Shown here piece after piece: positions 24,306 through 32,708 of a stretch of 37,369 bases of DNA. Origin of the DNA: DATGUA01 sp035301545 (lineage in GTDB: Bacteria > Bacillota > Clostridia > Tissierellales > Tissierellaceae); the NCBI GenBank assembly GCA_035301545.1, contig DATGUA010000012.1, forward strand, positions 1 to 37,369, read 5' to 3'. Every line of letters starts with the position of its first letter. The stretch's first letter is position 1. A model generated the notes under the pieces. The model worked only from the letters and a program-made list of their open reading frames with translations. It was not told where the DNA came from and made no database searches. The translations under genes were made by a program, and so were the position numbers.

Positions 24306-24701
24306 TTACACTCTTCTACGTTTTGGTGGTCTACATCCATTATGTGGAATTGGAGTTACATCTTTTATCATATTTACTTCTAGCCCTGTTGCTTGAAGTG
24401 ATCTGATTGCTGCTTCTCTACCAGACCCAGGACCTTTAACAAATACTTCTATACTTTTTAATCCATGTTCCATAGCTTTTCTTGCTGCTTCTTCTGCTGC
24501 TTCTTGCGCTGCAAAAGGAGTTGATTTTCTTGAACCTCTAAATCCTAACTGGCCAGCACTTGCCCAGGAGATTACATTTCCTTGTGTATCTGTTAATGTA
24601 ACCATAGTATTGTTAAAAGTTGAATATATATATGCCTGCCCTCTTTCTATATTTTTACGAACTCTTCTTCTAGAACGGGTAGCTCTACTTCTTTTAGCCA
24701 T
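24306..24701 (-). CDS. rpsK: 30S ribosomal protein S11
   Basis: A 131-residue S11 of the small-subunit platform. It has GQAYIYSTFNNTMVTLTD, SAGQLGFRGSRKSTPFAAQ, KGPGSGREAAIRSL and the typical end DVTPIPHNGCRPPKRRRV. It lies between rpsM and the rpsD relic, with an intact stop codon, so the deletion that removed most of rpsD did not damage it. Confidence 0.98.
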   Translation of the reverse strand: MAKRSRATRSRRRVRKNIERGQAYIYSTFNNTMVTLTDTQGNVISWASAGQLGFRGSRKSTPFAAQEAAEEAARKAMEHGLKSIEVFVKGPGSGREAAIRSLQATGLEVNMIKDVTPIPHNGCRPPKRRRV

Positions 24702-24727
24702 TAATTATACCTCCTTTATTACTTATT

Positions 24728-25081
24728 TTAGTATACTAGCTTTTTAGGTCCTTTTCTAGTTCTTGCATTTGTTTTAGTTTGTTGACCTCTTACCGGTAAT
24801 CCTTTTTTATGTCTTATACCTCTATAGCTATTAATTTCTCTTAATCTTCTAATATTCATGGCTGTTTCTCTTCTTAAGTCACCTTCCACTTCATATGTTC
24901 CGATGACTTCTCTTAGCTTTCCAACTTCTGCTTCTGTTAAATCTTTAATTTTTGTATCTGGATTTACATTTGCCTTTTGAAGTATTTCTAATGCTCTAGA
25001 TCTACCAATTCCAAATATATATGTTAAACCAATTGCTGATCTCTTATCTCTAGGTAAATCAACACCTGCTATTCTTGCCAT
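24728..25081 (-). CDS. rpsM: 30S ribosomal protein S13
   Basis: A 117-residue S13 of the small-subunit head. It shows MARIAGVDLPRDKRSAIGLT, the helix-hairpin-helix-like IFGIGRSRALEIL, and the basic C-terminus LPVRGQQTKTNARTRKGPKK. It lies 21 nt after rpmJ. Confidence 0.98.
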   Translation of the reverse strand: MARIAGVDLPRDKRSAIGLTYIFGIGRSRALEILQKANVNPDTKIKDLTEAEVGKLREVIGTYEVEGDLRRETAMNIRRLREINSYRGIRHKKGLPVRGQQTKTNARTRKGPKKLVY

Positions 25082-25102
25082 AAAGCTTACACCTCCTATT
25101 TA

Positions 25103-25216
25103 TTAACCTTGTCTCTGTTTATGTCTTGGATTTTCACAAATAACCATTACTCTTCCACGTCTTCGAATTATCTTACATTTTTCGCACATCTTTTTTACTG
25201 ATGGTCTAACTTTCAT
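25103..25216 (-). CDS. rpmJ: 50S ribosomal protein L36
   Basis: A 37-residue L36, starting MKVRPSVKKMCEKCKIIRR and ending GRVMVICENPRHKQRQG. Cys11, Cys14, Cys27 and His32 form the zinc ribbon of the zinc-dependent type. The ATG at 25216 has TAGGAGGG upstream. It sits between infA and rpsM as usual. Confidence 0.97.
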   Translation of the reverse strand: MKVRPSVKKMCEKCKIIRRRGRVMVICENPRHKQRQG

Positions 25217-25232
25217 TTAAATCCCTCCTATA

Positions 25233-25451
25233 CTACTTCTTTCTCCAGGTTATTCTACCTCTTGTTAAATCGTAGGGTGAGAGTTCAACTGTTACCTTAT
25301 CTCCAGCAAGTATTCTAATATAATTCATTCTTAACTTCCCAGAAATATGAGCTAATACCTCATGACCATTTTCTAACTCTACTTTAAATATAGCATTAGG
25401 TAATACTTCAATTACTGTACCTTCCACTTCAATTAATTCTTCTTTAGCCAT
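25233..25451 (-). CDS. infA: translation initiation factor IF-1
   Basis: A 72-residue S1-type OB-fold protein that occupies the ribosomal A site during initiation. It shows KEELIEVEGTVIEVLPNAIF, NGHEVLAHISGKLRMNYIRI and the C-terminal SPYDLTRGRITWRKK. It precedes rpmJ by 16 nt. Confidence 0.98.
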   Translation of the reverse strand: MAKEELIEVEGTVIEVLPNAIFKVELENGHEVLAHISGKLRMNYIRILAGDKVTVELSPYDLTRGRITWRKK

Positions 25452-25488
25452 TAAGTCCCGAACCTCCTGTTCAAACTCTATTAGGCCT

Positions 25489-25761
25489 TTAATTAAAAGG
25501 CTCTAATAGTTTTCTTATATAAGCATTATTTATCTTCATTTTATTATCTAATCTATAGCTTAATTCCTGAAGTACTATATTATAAACATTTAAATGTTTA
25601 ATCTTCTTTCGTTTTGGATTATCAATTTTTCTCAGATCTCCATCTACTATAATTAGGTGCTTATCATCTATTATATCTAACACTAGAAATACTCTTCCTT
25701 TATCTCTTCCAGCTTTAGATCTTACCACCTGTCCAATTATAATATCCCCGGTTGAATCCAT
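25489..25761 (-). CDS. KOW-domain RNA-binding protein (L14e-like)
   Basis: A 90-residue protein with an N-terminal KOW motif (GQVVRSKAGRDKGRVFLVLD) followed by VDGDLRKIDNPKRKKIKHLN, like archaeal/eukaryotic ribosomal protein L14e. Such proteins occur in clostridial ribosomal operons between map and infA, with no established function; RNA or ribosome binding is likely. I choose ATG 25761, eight bases after AGAGG; GTG 25770 overlaps that site. It follows adk directly because map is absent here. Confidence 0.85.
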   Translation of the reverse strand: MDSTGDIIIGQVVRSKAGRDKGRVFLVLDIIDDKHLIIVDGDLRKIDNPKRKKIKHLNVYNIVLQELSYRLDNKMKINNAYIRKLLEPFN

Positions 25762-25799
25762 TAAATACACCTCTTTAAAATTAACTGTAATGAGCTGTT

Positions 25800-26444
25800 C
25801 TATTCTTCTAACACATCTACAATAGTTTCAAAAATATCCTCTATAGATCCAGTCCCATTCACATCTGCCAATAATCCTTTATTTTTATAGTAACTGATTA
25901 AAGGCTGAGTTTGTTCTTTATATACTTCTATTCTAGTTTTCACAGTTTCAACTTTATCATCATCTCTTTGATATAAAGTTCCACCATCTATATCACAAAC
26001 TCCTTCTGTCTTTGGAGGCATATTTTCAACATGATAAGTTGCTCCGCATTTTTTACAAATTCTTCTTCCGGTAATTCTCCTTATTAAAATATCTTCATCT
26101 GCTTCAATATTGACAACCTTATCTAATTTTATACCTATATTCGAAAGTTCCTCATCTAAGGCCTTTGCTTGCTCCACTGTTCTCGGAAATCCATCAAGCA
26201 AAAATCCATCTTTACAATCTTCTTGATCTAATCTATCTTTCACTATTGAAACTACTAACTCATCAGGTACTAACAAACCTTTATCCATATATGATTTAGC
26301 AGTTATACCTAATTCCGTTCCTTTTTTAATATTTTCTCTAAATATATCTCCCGTAGAAATATGTGGAATATTGTATTTTTTTACTATATTTGACGCTTGA
26401 GTACCTTTCCCCACTCCAGGAGGTCCTAATAATATAAGTCTCAT
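25800..26444 (-). CDS. adk: adenylate kinase
   Basis: A 214-residue long-lid adenylate kinase that interconverts ATP+AMP and 2 ADP. It has the P-loop GPPGVGKGTQ at residues 7-16, DGFPRTVEQA, and RITGRRICKKCGATYH. The LID holds CxxC (CKKC), a later Cys in GVCDIDGG and the following Asp, the zinc-binding pattern of Gram-positive enzymes with three Cys and one Asp. It follows secY by 18 nt. The usual downstream partner map is missing. Confidence 0.98.
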   Translation of the reverse strand: MRLILLGPPGVGKGTQASNIVKKYNIPHISTGDIFRENIKKGTELGITAKSYMDKGLLVPDELVVSIVKDRLDQEDCKDGFLLDGFPRTVEQAKALDEELSNIGIKLDKVVNIEADEDILIRRITGRRICKKCGATYHVENMPPKTEGVCDIDGGTLYQRDDDKVETVKTRIEVYKEQTQPLISYYKNKGLLADVNGTGSIEDIFETIVDVLEE

Positions 26445-26462
26445 TTTATCATCTCCTATAGT

Positions 26463-27737
26463 TTAATTTAAAAATCCCTTATAATGTCTCATTAACATTT
26501 GTGATTCTATTTGTTTTACAGTTTCTAATGCTACACCAACGACAATAATAATTGCTGTACCTCCAAAATTTACATTCATTCCAAATATTTTAGATAAAAT
26601 TATTGGTAAGGATGCTAATATCGCTAGAGATAAACCACCTACAAAAGTGATCCTTGAAACTGTTCTATTTAATGCTTCAGATGTTGGTCTTCCAGGCCTT
26701 ATACCAGGAATAAATCCACCATTTTGTTGTAAGTTTTGAGCATATTCTACAGTATTAAACTGAATTGCTGTGTAGAAATAGGTAAAGAACATTATAAGGA
26801 TTATATTTAGAATTGAATATACCCATATTCCAACACTTCCTTGCGGTGTTAGATATTTTGTTATCCAATCAGATACTCCACCTTTTGTAAATAGAGTAAT
26901 TGTTTGTGGAAGTGCTAATAATGATGAAGCAAATATTACAGGCATTACCCCTGACATAGATACCTTGATAGGTATATGAGTACTTTGCCCACCATACATC
27001 TTTCTTCCAACAACTCTCTTAGCATATTGTACTGGTATCTTTCTTTCCCCTTCTTGAAGTGCTACTACTATTGCGATTATTGCTAAAAATACTATAGCAA
27101 AGATTAAGGCTTTAATTATACTCAATTGCCCAATCCTAATTAACCTTATAGCATTAATTAATTCTCCTGGCAATCTAGATATAATACCTACAAAGATTAT
27201 TAAAGAAATACCATTTCCAATACCTTTCTCAGTAATTCTTTCTCCTATCCAGATTAAGAAAGAAGTACCTGCTACCAGTGTAATAACAACTATAACTTTC
27301 TGCAAATTTGAATCTGTTTCTAAAGCATCACTAAACAATCCTAATGTATATCCTATAGCTTGAATAGTTGCTAATAATATTGCTATATATCTAGTATATC
27401 TACCTATCTTCTTCCGACCTTCGTCTCCCTCTTTGGCTAGTTCTTCCAATCTGGGAATAGCTATGGTTAATAATTGAATTACTATAGATGCTGTAATATA
27501 TGGATATATATTAGTAGCAAATATACTGAAATTACTAAATGTTCCACCTGCCATAAGGTCTAAGAATTGTAAAATACCACCTTCAGTTGATTCAAATATT
27601 CCACTTATTACTTCCTTATTCATATAAGGTACTGGAATACTTGATCCTAATCTAAATATTAATAACATTAGCATGGTATAATTAATCTTTTTTCTTATAT
27701 CAGGTATTTTCCATGCATTCTTTAAGGTAGATAGCAC
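26463..27737 (-). CDS. secY: protein translocase subunit SecY
   Basis: A 424-residue membrane channel for protein secretion and membrane insertion, with ten hydrophobic segments. Family features include FRLGSSIPVPYMN, ATNIYPYITASIVIQLLTIAIP, GNGISLIIFVGI, and the cytosolic QYAKRVVGRKMYGGQSTHIPIK loop region and GFIPGIRPGRPT. The start is GTG at 27737 after GAGGTGATC. It is one base after rplO and is followed by adk. Confidence 0.98.
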   Translation of the reverse strand: MLSTLKNAWKIPDIRKKINYTMLMLLIFRLGSSIPVPYMNKEVISGIFESTEGGILQFLDLMAGGTFSNFSIFATNIYPYITASIVIQLLTIAIPRLEELAKEGDEGRKKIGRYTRYIAILLATIQAIGYTLGLFSDALETDSNLQKVIVVITLVAGTSFLIWIGERITEKGIGNGISLIIFVGIISRLPGELINAIRLIRIGQLSIIKALIFAIVFLAIIAIVVALQEGERKIPVQYAKRVVGRKMYGGQSTHIPIKVSMSGVMPVIFASSLLALPQTITLFTKGGVSDWITKYLTPQGSVGIWVYSILNIILIMFFTYFYTAIQFNTVEYAQNLQQNGGFIPGIRPGRPTSEALNRTVSRITFVGGLSLAILASLPIILSKIFGMNVNFGGTAIIIVVGVALETVKQIESQMLMRHYKGFLN

Positions 27738-27738
27738 A

Positions 27739-28188
27739 CTAGATCACCTCTACCTTTCCACCTGCATTTTCAATTTTTTCTATAGCAGATTTACTGAATC
27801 CTTGTGCTTTTACAGTTATTTTTTTAGTTAATTCACCATTTCCTAATACTTTAACTCCATCTTTGATTTTACCTTGTTTTATAAAACCTTCTTCTACTAA
27901 TAATTCAGGAGTAACCACAGTATCTTCAGCGAATTTTTCTAATTCATTTATATTTATAATTGCAAAATTCTTTGCAAATACATTTGTAAACCCACGTTTT
28001 GGAAGTCTTTGAAACAAGGGCATCTGTCCACCTTCAAATCCTAATCTTAAAGTTCTTCCTGATCTTGCTCTCTGACCCTTATGTCCTCTTCCTGAGGTTT
28101 TACCATATCCGGAACTAATACCTCTACCAGTTCTCTTTCTAGCTTTACTTCCTCCACCTTCATTTGGTCTCAAATTATTTAATTTCAT
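27739..28188 (-). CDS. rplO: 50S ribosomal protein L15
   Basis: A 149-residue L15 with MKLNNLRPNEGG, the glycine-rich KRTGRGISSGYGKTSGRGHKG stretch and GFEGGQMPLFQRLPKRGF. I choose ATG 28188; the in-frame GTG 28206 falls on the GGGAGGAGGTG ribosome binding site. It lies between rpmD and secY. Confidence 0.97.
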   Translation of the reverse strand: MKLNNLRPNEGGGSKARKRTGRGISSGYGKTSGRGHKGQRARSGRTLRLGFEGGQMPLFQRLPKRGFTNVFAKNFAIININELEKFAEDTVVTPELLVEEGFIKQGKIKDGVKVLGNGELTKKITVKAQGFSKSAIEKIENAGGKVEVI

Positions 28189-28206
28189 GGATACACCTCC
28201 TCCCAC

Positions 28207-28383
28207 TTATCCTACTATCTCGATCATATATCCTACTTGTTCAATCATACCTCTAATTTGAGGGGTATCTTTTTTCTCTACTACTTTGCCAATCTTGTTT
28301 AACCCAAGAGCTTGAATAGTTTTTTTATGAGATCCTGGCTTTCCAATTGGACTTTTAATCAATTTTATCTTGATCATAGACAT
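28207..28383 (-). CDS. rpmD: 50S ribosomal protein L30
   Basis: A 58-residue L30 starting MSMIKIKLIKSPIGKPGSHK, with TIQALGLNKIGKVV and TPQIRGMIEQVGYMIEIV, the standard family pattern. The ATG at 28383 follows AAGGGGGGATTTGAA. It lies 13 nt after rpsE and 18 nt before the rplO start. Confidence 0.96.
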   Translation of the reverse strand: MSMIKIKLIKSPIGKPGSHKKTIQALGLNKIGKVVEKKDTPQIRGMIEQVGYMIEIVG

Positions 28384-28396
28384 TTCAAATCCCCCC

Positions 28397-28903
28397 TTAG
28401 CTCAATAATTCTTCTACTGTTTTTCCTCTTAATCTTGCAACTTCTTCTGCCTTTTTTAATCCTTTTAAAGCTTCCATAGTTGCATTTACGACATTTCTAG
28501 GATTATTACTTCCTAGTGATTTAGTTCTTATATCACTTATTCCTGCTAACTCACATACAGCACGAACTGCTTCACCTGCTATAACTCCTGTACCTTCTTT
28601 AGATGGCTTTAATAAAACTTGACCTGCTCCAGATTCACCTAAAATTTCATGTGGTATAGTTGTACCTACTATTGGAACTTGGATAATATGCTTTTTAGCA
28701 TCTTGAATTGCTTTTCTAATGGCTTCAGGTATTTCTAAAGCCTTTGACATTCCAATTCCTACATGACCATTCTCATCCCCAACTACAACCAAGGCGCTGA
28801 ATCTAAAGTTTCTACCACCTTTTACAACTTTTGCTACACGATTTATATTTACTACTCTTTCTTGTAAATCTAATTCATTTGGATTAATAGATGTACCTTC
28901 CAT
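28397..28903 (-). CDS. rpsE: 30S ribosomal protein S5
   Basis: A 168-residue S5, involved in decoding accuracy. It has LQERVVNINRVAKVVKGGRN, FSALVVVGDENGHVGIGMSKA, the spectinomycin-region loop upstream of that, and the C-terminal KSLGSNNPRNVVNATMEAL. It follows rplR by 17 nt. Confidence 0.98.
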   Translation of the reverse strand: MEGTSINPNELDLQERVVNINRVAKVVKGGRNFRFSALVVVGDENGHVGIGMSKALEIPEAIRKAIQDAKKHIIQVPIVGTTIPHEILGESGAGQVLLKPSKEGTGVIAGEAVRAVCELAGISDIRTKSLGSNNPRNVVNATMEALKGLKKAEEVARLRGKTVEELLS

Positions 28904-28920
28904 TAACTTCCCTCCTTCTA

Positions 28921-29283
28921 TTAAAATTTCAGTCCGGATTCTCTCGCTCCATCTGCCAATTCTTTAATTCTTCCGTGATAAATATATCCACTTCTATCAA
29001 ATACTACTTTCTCTATTCCTTCATCTATAGCTTTTTCCCCTATTAATTTACCTACAGATTTAGCCGCTTCTTTATTATTGGTTGAAGTTAGATCAAGAGA
29101 TTTATCTAAAGTAGAAGCTGATACTAATGTTTTTTCGGAAATATCATCTATAATTTGAGCATATATATGCTTTCCACTTCTATAAATATTTAATCTTGGT
29201 CTTTCAGGAGTTCCAAATATCTTTTTCCTTACTCTACCATGTCTTGCTTTTCTATTTACGTTTTTACTAGTTTTATTTAGCAA
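28921..29283 (-). CDS. rplR: 50S ribosomal protein L18
   Basis: A 120-residue L18, a 5S rRNA-binding protein. It has RKARHGRVRKKIFGTPERPR, LNIYRSGKHIYAQIIDD and the C-terminal FDRSGYIYHGRIKELADGAR. The start is TTG at 29283, nine bases after GGAG. It lies between rplF and rpsE. Confidence 0.97.
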   Translation of the reverse strand: MLNKTSKNVNRKARHGRVRKKIFGTPERPRLNIYRSGKHIYAQIIDDISEKTLVSASTLDKSLDLTSTNNKEAAKSVGKLIGEKAIDEGIEKVVFDRSGYIYHGRIKELADGARESGLKF

Positions 29284-29304
29284 AATATTTCACTCCCCTC
29301 TACC

Positions 29305-29841
29305 TTAACCTGTCTTACCTACTTTACGTCTTACATATTCACCAACATATTTAACTCCTTTTCCTTTATAAGGTTCAGGAATTCTGTAATCTCTAATTAC
29401 TGCTGCATAATTTCCTACTTGCTGTTTATCTATTCCTTTTATTGTAATACTAGTATCTGATGACACTTCAACTTCTATTCCTTCAGGATCCTCCATTTCT
29501 ACTGGATGTGAAAATCCTAAATTCAAGATTAATTTCTTCCCTTGTTTTTGTGCCCTATATCCAGTTCCCTCTATCTCTAATGATTTTGAATAACCTTCAG
29601 TTACACCAATAATCATATTTGCAATTAGTGTCCTTGATAAGCCATGTATTGATTTATGTTTTTTCTTTTCACTTGGTCTAGCTACTGTTAACACATCACC
29701 ATCTAAGTTTAACTCCATATCTGGATCTATTTGTTTTGTTAATTGTCCTTTCGGTCCTTTAACTTCTACAATATTATTTTCTTTCAAATTAACTTCTACT
29801 CCACTTGGAATATTAATTGGATTTAATCCTATTCTTGACAT
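29305..29841 (-). CDS. rplF: 50S ribosomal protein L6
   Basis: A 178-residue L6 near the factor-binding site. It has MSRIGLNPINIPSGVEV, VKGPKGQL, LIANMIIGVTEGYSKSLEI and the C-terminal RIPEPYKGKGVKYVGEYVRR. I choose ATG 29841, which follows ATAGGAGGTGCACTT; the in-frame start at 29862 lies upstream of that site. Confidence 0.97.
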   Translation of the reverse strand: MSRIGLNPINIPSGVEVNLKENNIVEVKGPKGQLTKQIDPDMELNLDGDVLTVARPSEKKKHKSIHGLSRTLIANMIIGVTEGYSKSLEIEGTGYRAQKQGKKLILNLGFSHPVEMEDPEGIEVEVSSDTSITIKGIDKQQVGNYAAVIRDYRIPEPYKGKGVKYVGEYVRRKVGKTG

Positions 29842-29876
29842 AAGTGCACCTCCTATTTCCATTGTTTTTTGTTATA

Positions 29877-30272
29877 TTACCAAACATAACAAACTACTTC
29901 TCCACCTATTTCTCTTTTTCTTGCTTCTTTATCTGTCATTACGCCATTTGATGTTGACATAATCGCCATACCTAAACCACCTAAAACTCTTGGTACTTCA
30001 TTACTTTTTACATATACTCTTAACCCTGGTTTAGATATCTTTTTTATACCACTAATAATTTTTTCACCATTTTGACCATATTTTAAATTCATTCTAATTA
30101 TATCTTGTTTACCGTCTTCTATAATATTAAAATTCTTTATAAATCCTTCATCTATTAAGATTTGAGCTACTTCTTTTTTCATATTTGAGGCAGGTATATC
30201 AACTATATCATGTCTTGCATCATTACTGTTTTTAATTCTAGTTAACATATCTGCAATTGGATCTGTCATCAT
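29877..30272 (-). CDS. rpsH: 30S ribosomal protein S8
   Basis: A 131-residue S8, a primary 16S rRNA binder. It begins with tandem methionines, MMTDPIADMLTRIKNSND, and ends VMTDKEARKREIGGEVVCYVW, the standard C-terminus. GGAGGT lies upstream. It lies between rpsN and rplF. In E. coli S8 is the spc-operon repressor; that role is not shown for this group. Confidence 0.98.
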   Translation of the reverse strand: MMTDPIADMLTRIKNSNDARHDIVDIPASNMKKEVAQILIDEGFIKNFNIIEDGKQDIIRMNLKYGQNGEKIISGIKKISKPGLRVYVKSNEVPRVLGGLGMAIMSTSNGVMTDKEARKREIGGEVVCYVW

Positions 30273-30301
30273 AATTAGCTACCTCCTTCCATCACCTTAT
30301 A

Positions 30302-30487
30302 TTACCAGCTTGCTTTTCTCACTCCAGGGATCTTTCCCTTATGAGCTAATTCTCTAAAACATATACGACATACTCCATATTTTCTTAAATAACCATGTGG
30401 TCTTCCACATATTTTACATCTATTATATTCTCTAGTACTAAATTTTTGTTTTCTTTTTTGCTTAGCTCTCATAGATTTTTTAGCCAA
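30302..30487 (-). CDS. rpsN: 30S ribosomal protein S14, zinc-binding type
   Basis: A 61-residue type Z S14. The zinc ribbon is formed by CKICGRPHGY and CRICF (two CxxC pairs), and the end is GKIPGVRKASW. This short zinc form is usual in Gram-positive bacteria. It lies 13 nt after rplE and precedes rpsH. Confidence 0.97.
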   Translation of the reverse strand: MAKKSMRAKQKRKQKFSTREYNRCKICGRPHGYLRKYGVCRICFRELAHKGKIPGVRKASW

Positions 30488-30500
30488 TGTCTTGCCTCCT

Positions 30501-31043
30501 TTACTTTCTAAATGGCATTCCCATTTCTTCTAAAAACACTCTAGCTTCCTCATCAGTATTAGCTGTAGTAACAATCACTATATCTAAACCTCTGATAGCA
30601 TCTATATCATCATATTGAATTTCCGGAAAAATTAATTGTTCTTTTATTCCAAGTGCATAATTACCTCTACCATCAAAAGCTTTTGGACTAACACCTCTGA
30701 AGTCTCTTACTCTTGGTAAAGCCACATTCATTAATTTGTCTAGGAAATCATACATTCTTTGTCCTCTTAATGTAACTTTTGTACCTACATTCATTCCTTC
30801 TCTTAATTTAAAATTTGCAATTGATTTTTTAGCTTGAGTTACTACTGGTTTTTGTCCACTGATCAACTCTAAATCTTTTACAGCTGATTCTAATACTTTT
30901 GGATTATCTCTAGCTTCTCCTACTCCCATATTAATAATAACTTTTTCAAGTTTTGGTACTTCCATCACATTATCATATTTAAATCTTTCCATCAAAGATT
31001 TTATTACTTCATCATTATACTTTCCTCTTAACCTGGAAGTCAT
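30501..31043 (-). CDS. rplE: 50S ribosomal protein L5
   Basis: A 180-residue L5, a 5S rRNA-binding protein. It has MTSRLRGKYNDEVIKSLMER, VPKLEKVIINMGVGEA, LREGMNVGTKVTLRGQRMYDF and RDFRGVSPKAFDGRGNY. I choose ATG 31043, after AGAGGAGG; the in-frame start at 31064 lies upstream of that site. Confidence 0.97.
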   Translation of the reverse strand: MTSRLRGKYNDEVIKSLMERFKYDNVMEVPKLEKVIINMGVGEARDNPKVLESAVKDLELISGQKPVVTQAKKSIANFKLREGMNVGTKVTLRGQRMYDFLDKLMNVALPRVRDFRGVSPKAFDGRGNYALGIKEQLIFPEIQYDDIDAIRGLDIVIVTTANTDEEARVFLEEMGMPFRK

Positions 31044-31065
31044 ACTATTACCTCCTCTCATCATA

Positions 31066-31377
31066 TTAATCTAAAATCTCTCCGCATTTTTTACATACTC
31101 TTTGTTTACTGCCATCATCTAAAATTTCATATCCTATTCTTACAGCTTTTTCATCATTTTCACAATAGTACATAACTTTAGATGCATTGATAGGTCCTTC
31201 GTATTCAACAATTCCACCTGGTTCTGCTGGCCCCATAGGTTTGTTGTGCTTAGTAACCATATTTATACCTTCAACTATTACTCTGTTTTCCTTTGGGAAT
31301 GTCCTAAGTATCTTTCCGCTCTTCCCTTTATCTTTTCCAGAAATAATGACTACTTTATCTCCACTTTTTATGTGCAT
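31066..31377 (-). CDS. rplX: 50S ribosomal protein L24
   Basis: A 103-residue L24, an assembly initiator with an N-terminal KOW motif (IKSGDKVVIISGKDKGKSGK). EGINMVTKHNKPMGPAEPGG follows, and the C-terminal part has YYCEND and VCKKCGEIL, three cysteines that might bind metal in some members. It lies between rplN and rplE. Confidence 0.97.
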   Translation of the reverse strand: MHIKSGDKVVIISGKDKGKSGKILRTFPKENRVIVEGINMVTKHNKPMGPAEPGGIVEYEGPINASKVMYYCENDEKAVRIGYEILDDGSKQRVCKKCGEILD

Positions 31378-31392
31378 ACTCTACACCTCCTA

Positions 31393-31761
31393 TTATAATA
31401 CTTCCGGAGCTAATGATATTATTTTCATAAAGTTTTCTTTTCTAAGTTCTCTTGTAACTGGTCCAAAGATACGAGTTCCTACTGGGTTCTTTTCCTCTTC
31501 TATAATAACCGCTGCATTATCATCAAACTTAATATAAGAACCATCGTCTCTTCTAATACCGTCTTTAGTTCTCACAACTACAGCTTTAACTACTTCACCC
31601 ATTTTTACAACTCCACCAGGTGTTGCATTTTTAACTGTACAAACTACTATATCTCCAATTCCAGCATATCTCTTTTTGGTTCCACCAAGTACTCTAATAA
31701 CCGATACTTCTCTAGCACCAGAATTATCAGCTACTCTCATACGACTTTCTACTTGGATCAT
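31393..31761 (-). CDS. rplN: 50S ribosomal protein L14
   Basis: A 122-residue L14 with MIQVESRMRVADNSGAREV, the family signature KRYAGIGDIVVCTVKNATPG and the C-terminal RELRKENFMKIISLAPEVL. I choose ATG 31761, which follows AAAGGAGG; the in-frame ATG 31779 lies upstream of that site. It lies between rpsQ and rplX. Confidence 0.97.
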   Translation of the reverse strand: MIQVESRMRVADNSGAREVSVIRVLGGTKKRYAGIGDIVVCTVKNATPGGVVKMGEVVKAVVVRTKDGIRRDDGSYIKFDDNAAVIIEEEKNPVGTRIFGPVTRELRKENFMKIISLAPEVL

Positions 31762-31788
31762 AAGAATACCTCCTTTCAAGCATTAGAC

Positions 31789-32043
31789 CTATTTTGCTTT
31801 TTCTATTATATCTGTTACTCTCCAATTTTTTTGTTTACTTAACGGTTTAGTTTCCATTATACTTACTATGTCACCTACACTACATTCATTATTCTCATCA
31901 TGAGCTTTAAATCTTGTAGTCCTTTTAAGTTGTTTTCCGTATAAAGGATGTGTTTTTGCTCTTTCTACAGAAACTACTACAGTTTTTTCCATTTTATCAC
32001 TTACAACTTTTCCTATTCTAGTCTTACGATTATTTCTTTCCAT
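31789..32043 (-). CDS. rpsQ: 30S ribosomal protein S17
   Basis: An 84-residue OB-fold S17, a primary rRNA binder. It has RKTRIGKVVSDKMEKTVVVS, HPLYGKQLKRTTRFKAHDE and the C-terminal ETKPLSKQKNWRVTDIIEKA. It starts 4 nt after the rpmC stop. Confidence 0.98.
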   Translation of the reverse strand: MERNNRKTRIGKVVSDKMEKTVVVSVERAKTHPLYGKQLKRTTRFKAHDENNECSVGDIVSIMETKPLSKQKNWRVTDIIEKAK

Positions 32044-32047
32044 GAGA

Positions 32048-32251
32048 TTAAACCTCCTTTCCTATACCTAGTTCTCGTTCTCTCATAATAGTTTTTACAC
32101 GAGCTATGTCTTTCCTAACGGAATTAATTCTTAAGGGGTTATCCAATTGACCTGTAGCCAACTGAAATCTCAAGTTAAATAATTCAGCTTTTAATTCTGA
32201 TAATTTATCATCTAATTCATTACCTGATAATTGGCGAACTTCTTTAGCTTT
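32048..32251 (-). CDS. rpmC: 50S ribosomal protein L29
   Basis: A 67-residue L29 at the exit tunnel, a docking site for trigger factor and SRP. It begins MKAKEVRQLSGNELDDKLSE, with LKAELFNLRFQLATGQLDNP. I choose ATG 32251, inside the 3' end of rplP, because the family starts here; the longer in-frame start at 32287 would add 12 unusual residues. Confidence 0.95.
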   Translation of the reverse strand, partial: KAKEVRQLSGNELDDKLSELKAELFNLRFQLATGQLDNPLRINSVRKDIARVKTIMRERELGIGKEV

Positions 32252-32687
32252 CATTAGCTTCACCATCCTTTTCCATTCCTTCATCACGGGCTACAAATTT
32301 TGTTTTAATAGGAAGTTTATGAGCAGCTAATCTCATAGCTTCTCTGGCATCTTCTTCAGATACACCACCCATTTCAAACAAAATTCTACCTGGCTTAACT
32401 ACTGATACCCAGTACTCTGGAGCTCCTTTACCTGAACCCATACGTGTTTCAGCAGGTTTTTCAGTTACAGGTTTATTTGGAAATATTTTAACCCAAACAT
32501 TTCCTCCTCTTTTTACATATCTAGTCATAGTCCGTCTTGCTGCTTCTATCTGATTGGAAGTAATCCAAGCAGGTTCTAAAGCCTGTAATCCATACTCACC
32601 ATAAGATATAGTGTTACCACGATGAGCATTACCTTTCATTCTACCCCTGTGAACTTTTCGATATTTTACTCTTTTTGGCATTAACAT
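32244..32687 (-). CDS. rplP: 50S ribosomal protein L16
   Basis: A 147-residue L16 near the A-site tRNA. It has PKRVKYRKVHRGRMKGNAHR, the signature NKPVTEKPAETRMGSGKGAPEYW is represented by its KPAETRMGSGKG core, and ISKAEALRLAAHKLP-like EAMRLAAHKLPIKTKFV follows. The ATG at 32687 lies seven bases after GGAGG. It overlaps rpmC. Confidence 0.97.
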   Translation of the reverse strand: MLMPKRVKYRKVHRGRMKGNAHRGNTISYGEYGLQALEPAWITSNQIEAARRTMTRYVKRGGNVWVKIFPNKPVTEKPAETRMGSGKGAPEYWVSVVKPGRILFEMGGVSEEDAREAMRLAAHKLPIKTKFVARDEGMEKDGEANES

Positions 32688-32708
32688 ACTTTTTCCTCCT
32701 TCCTACAG

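Noticed and set aside
25762..25799. A possible short relic of map (a frame reading TAHY, like the SAHYEHT motif of Map)
   Set aside because: Four residues in one frame of 38 nt is not enough to support homology.
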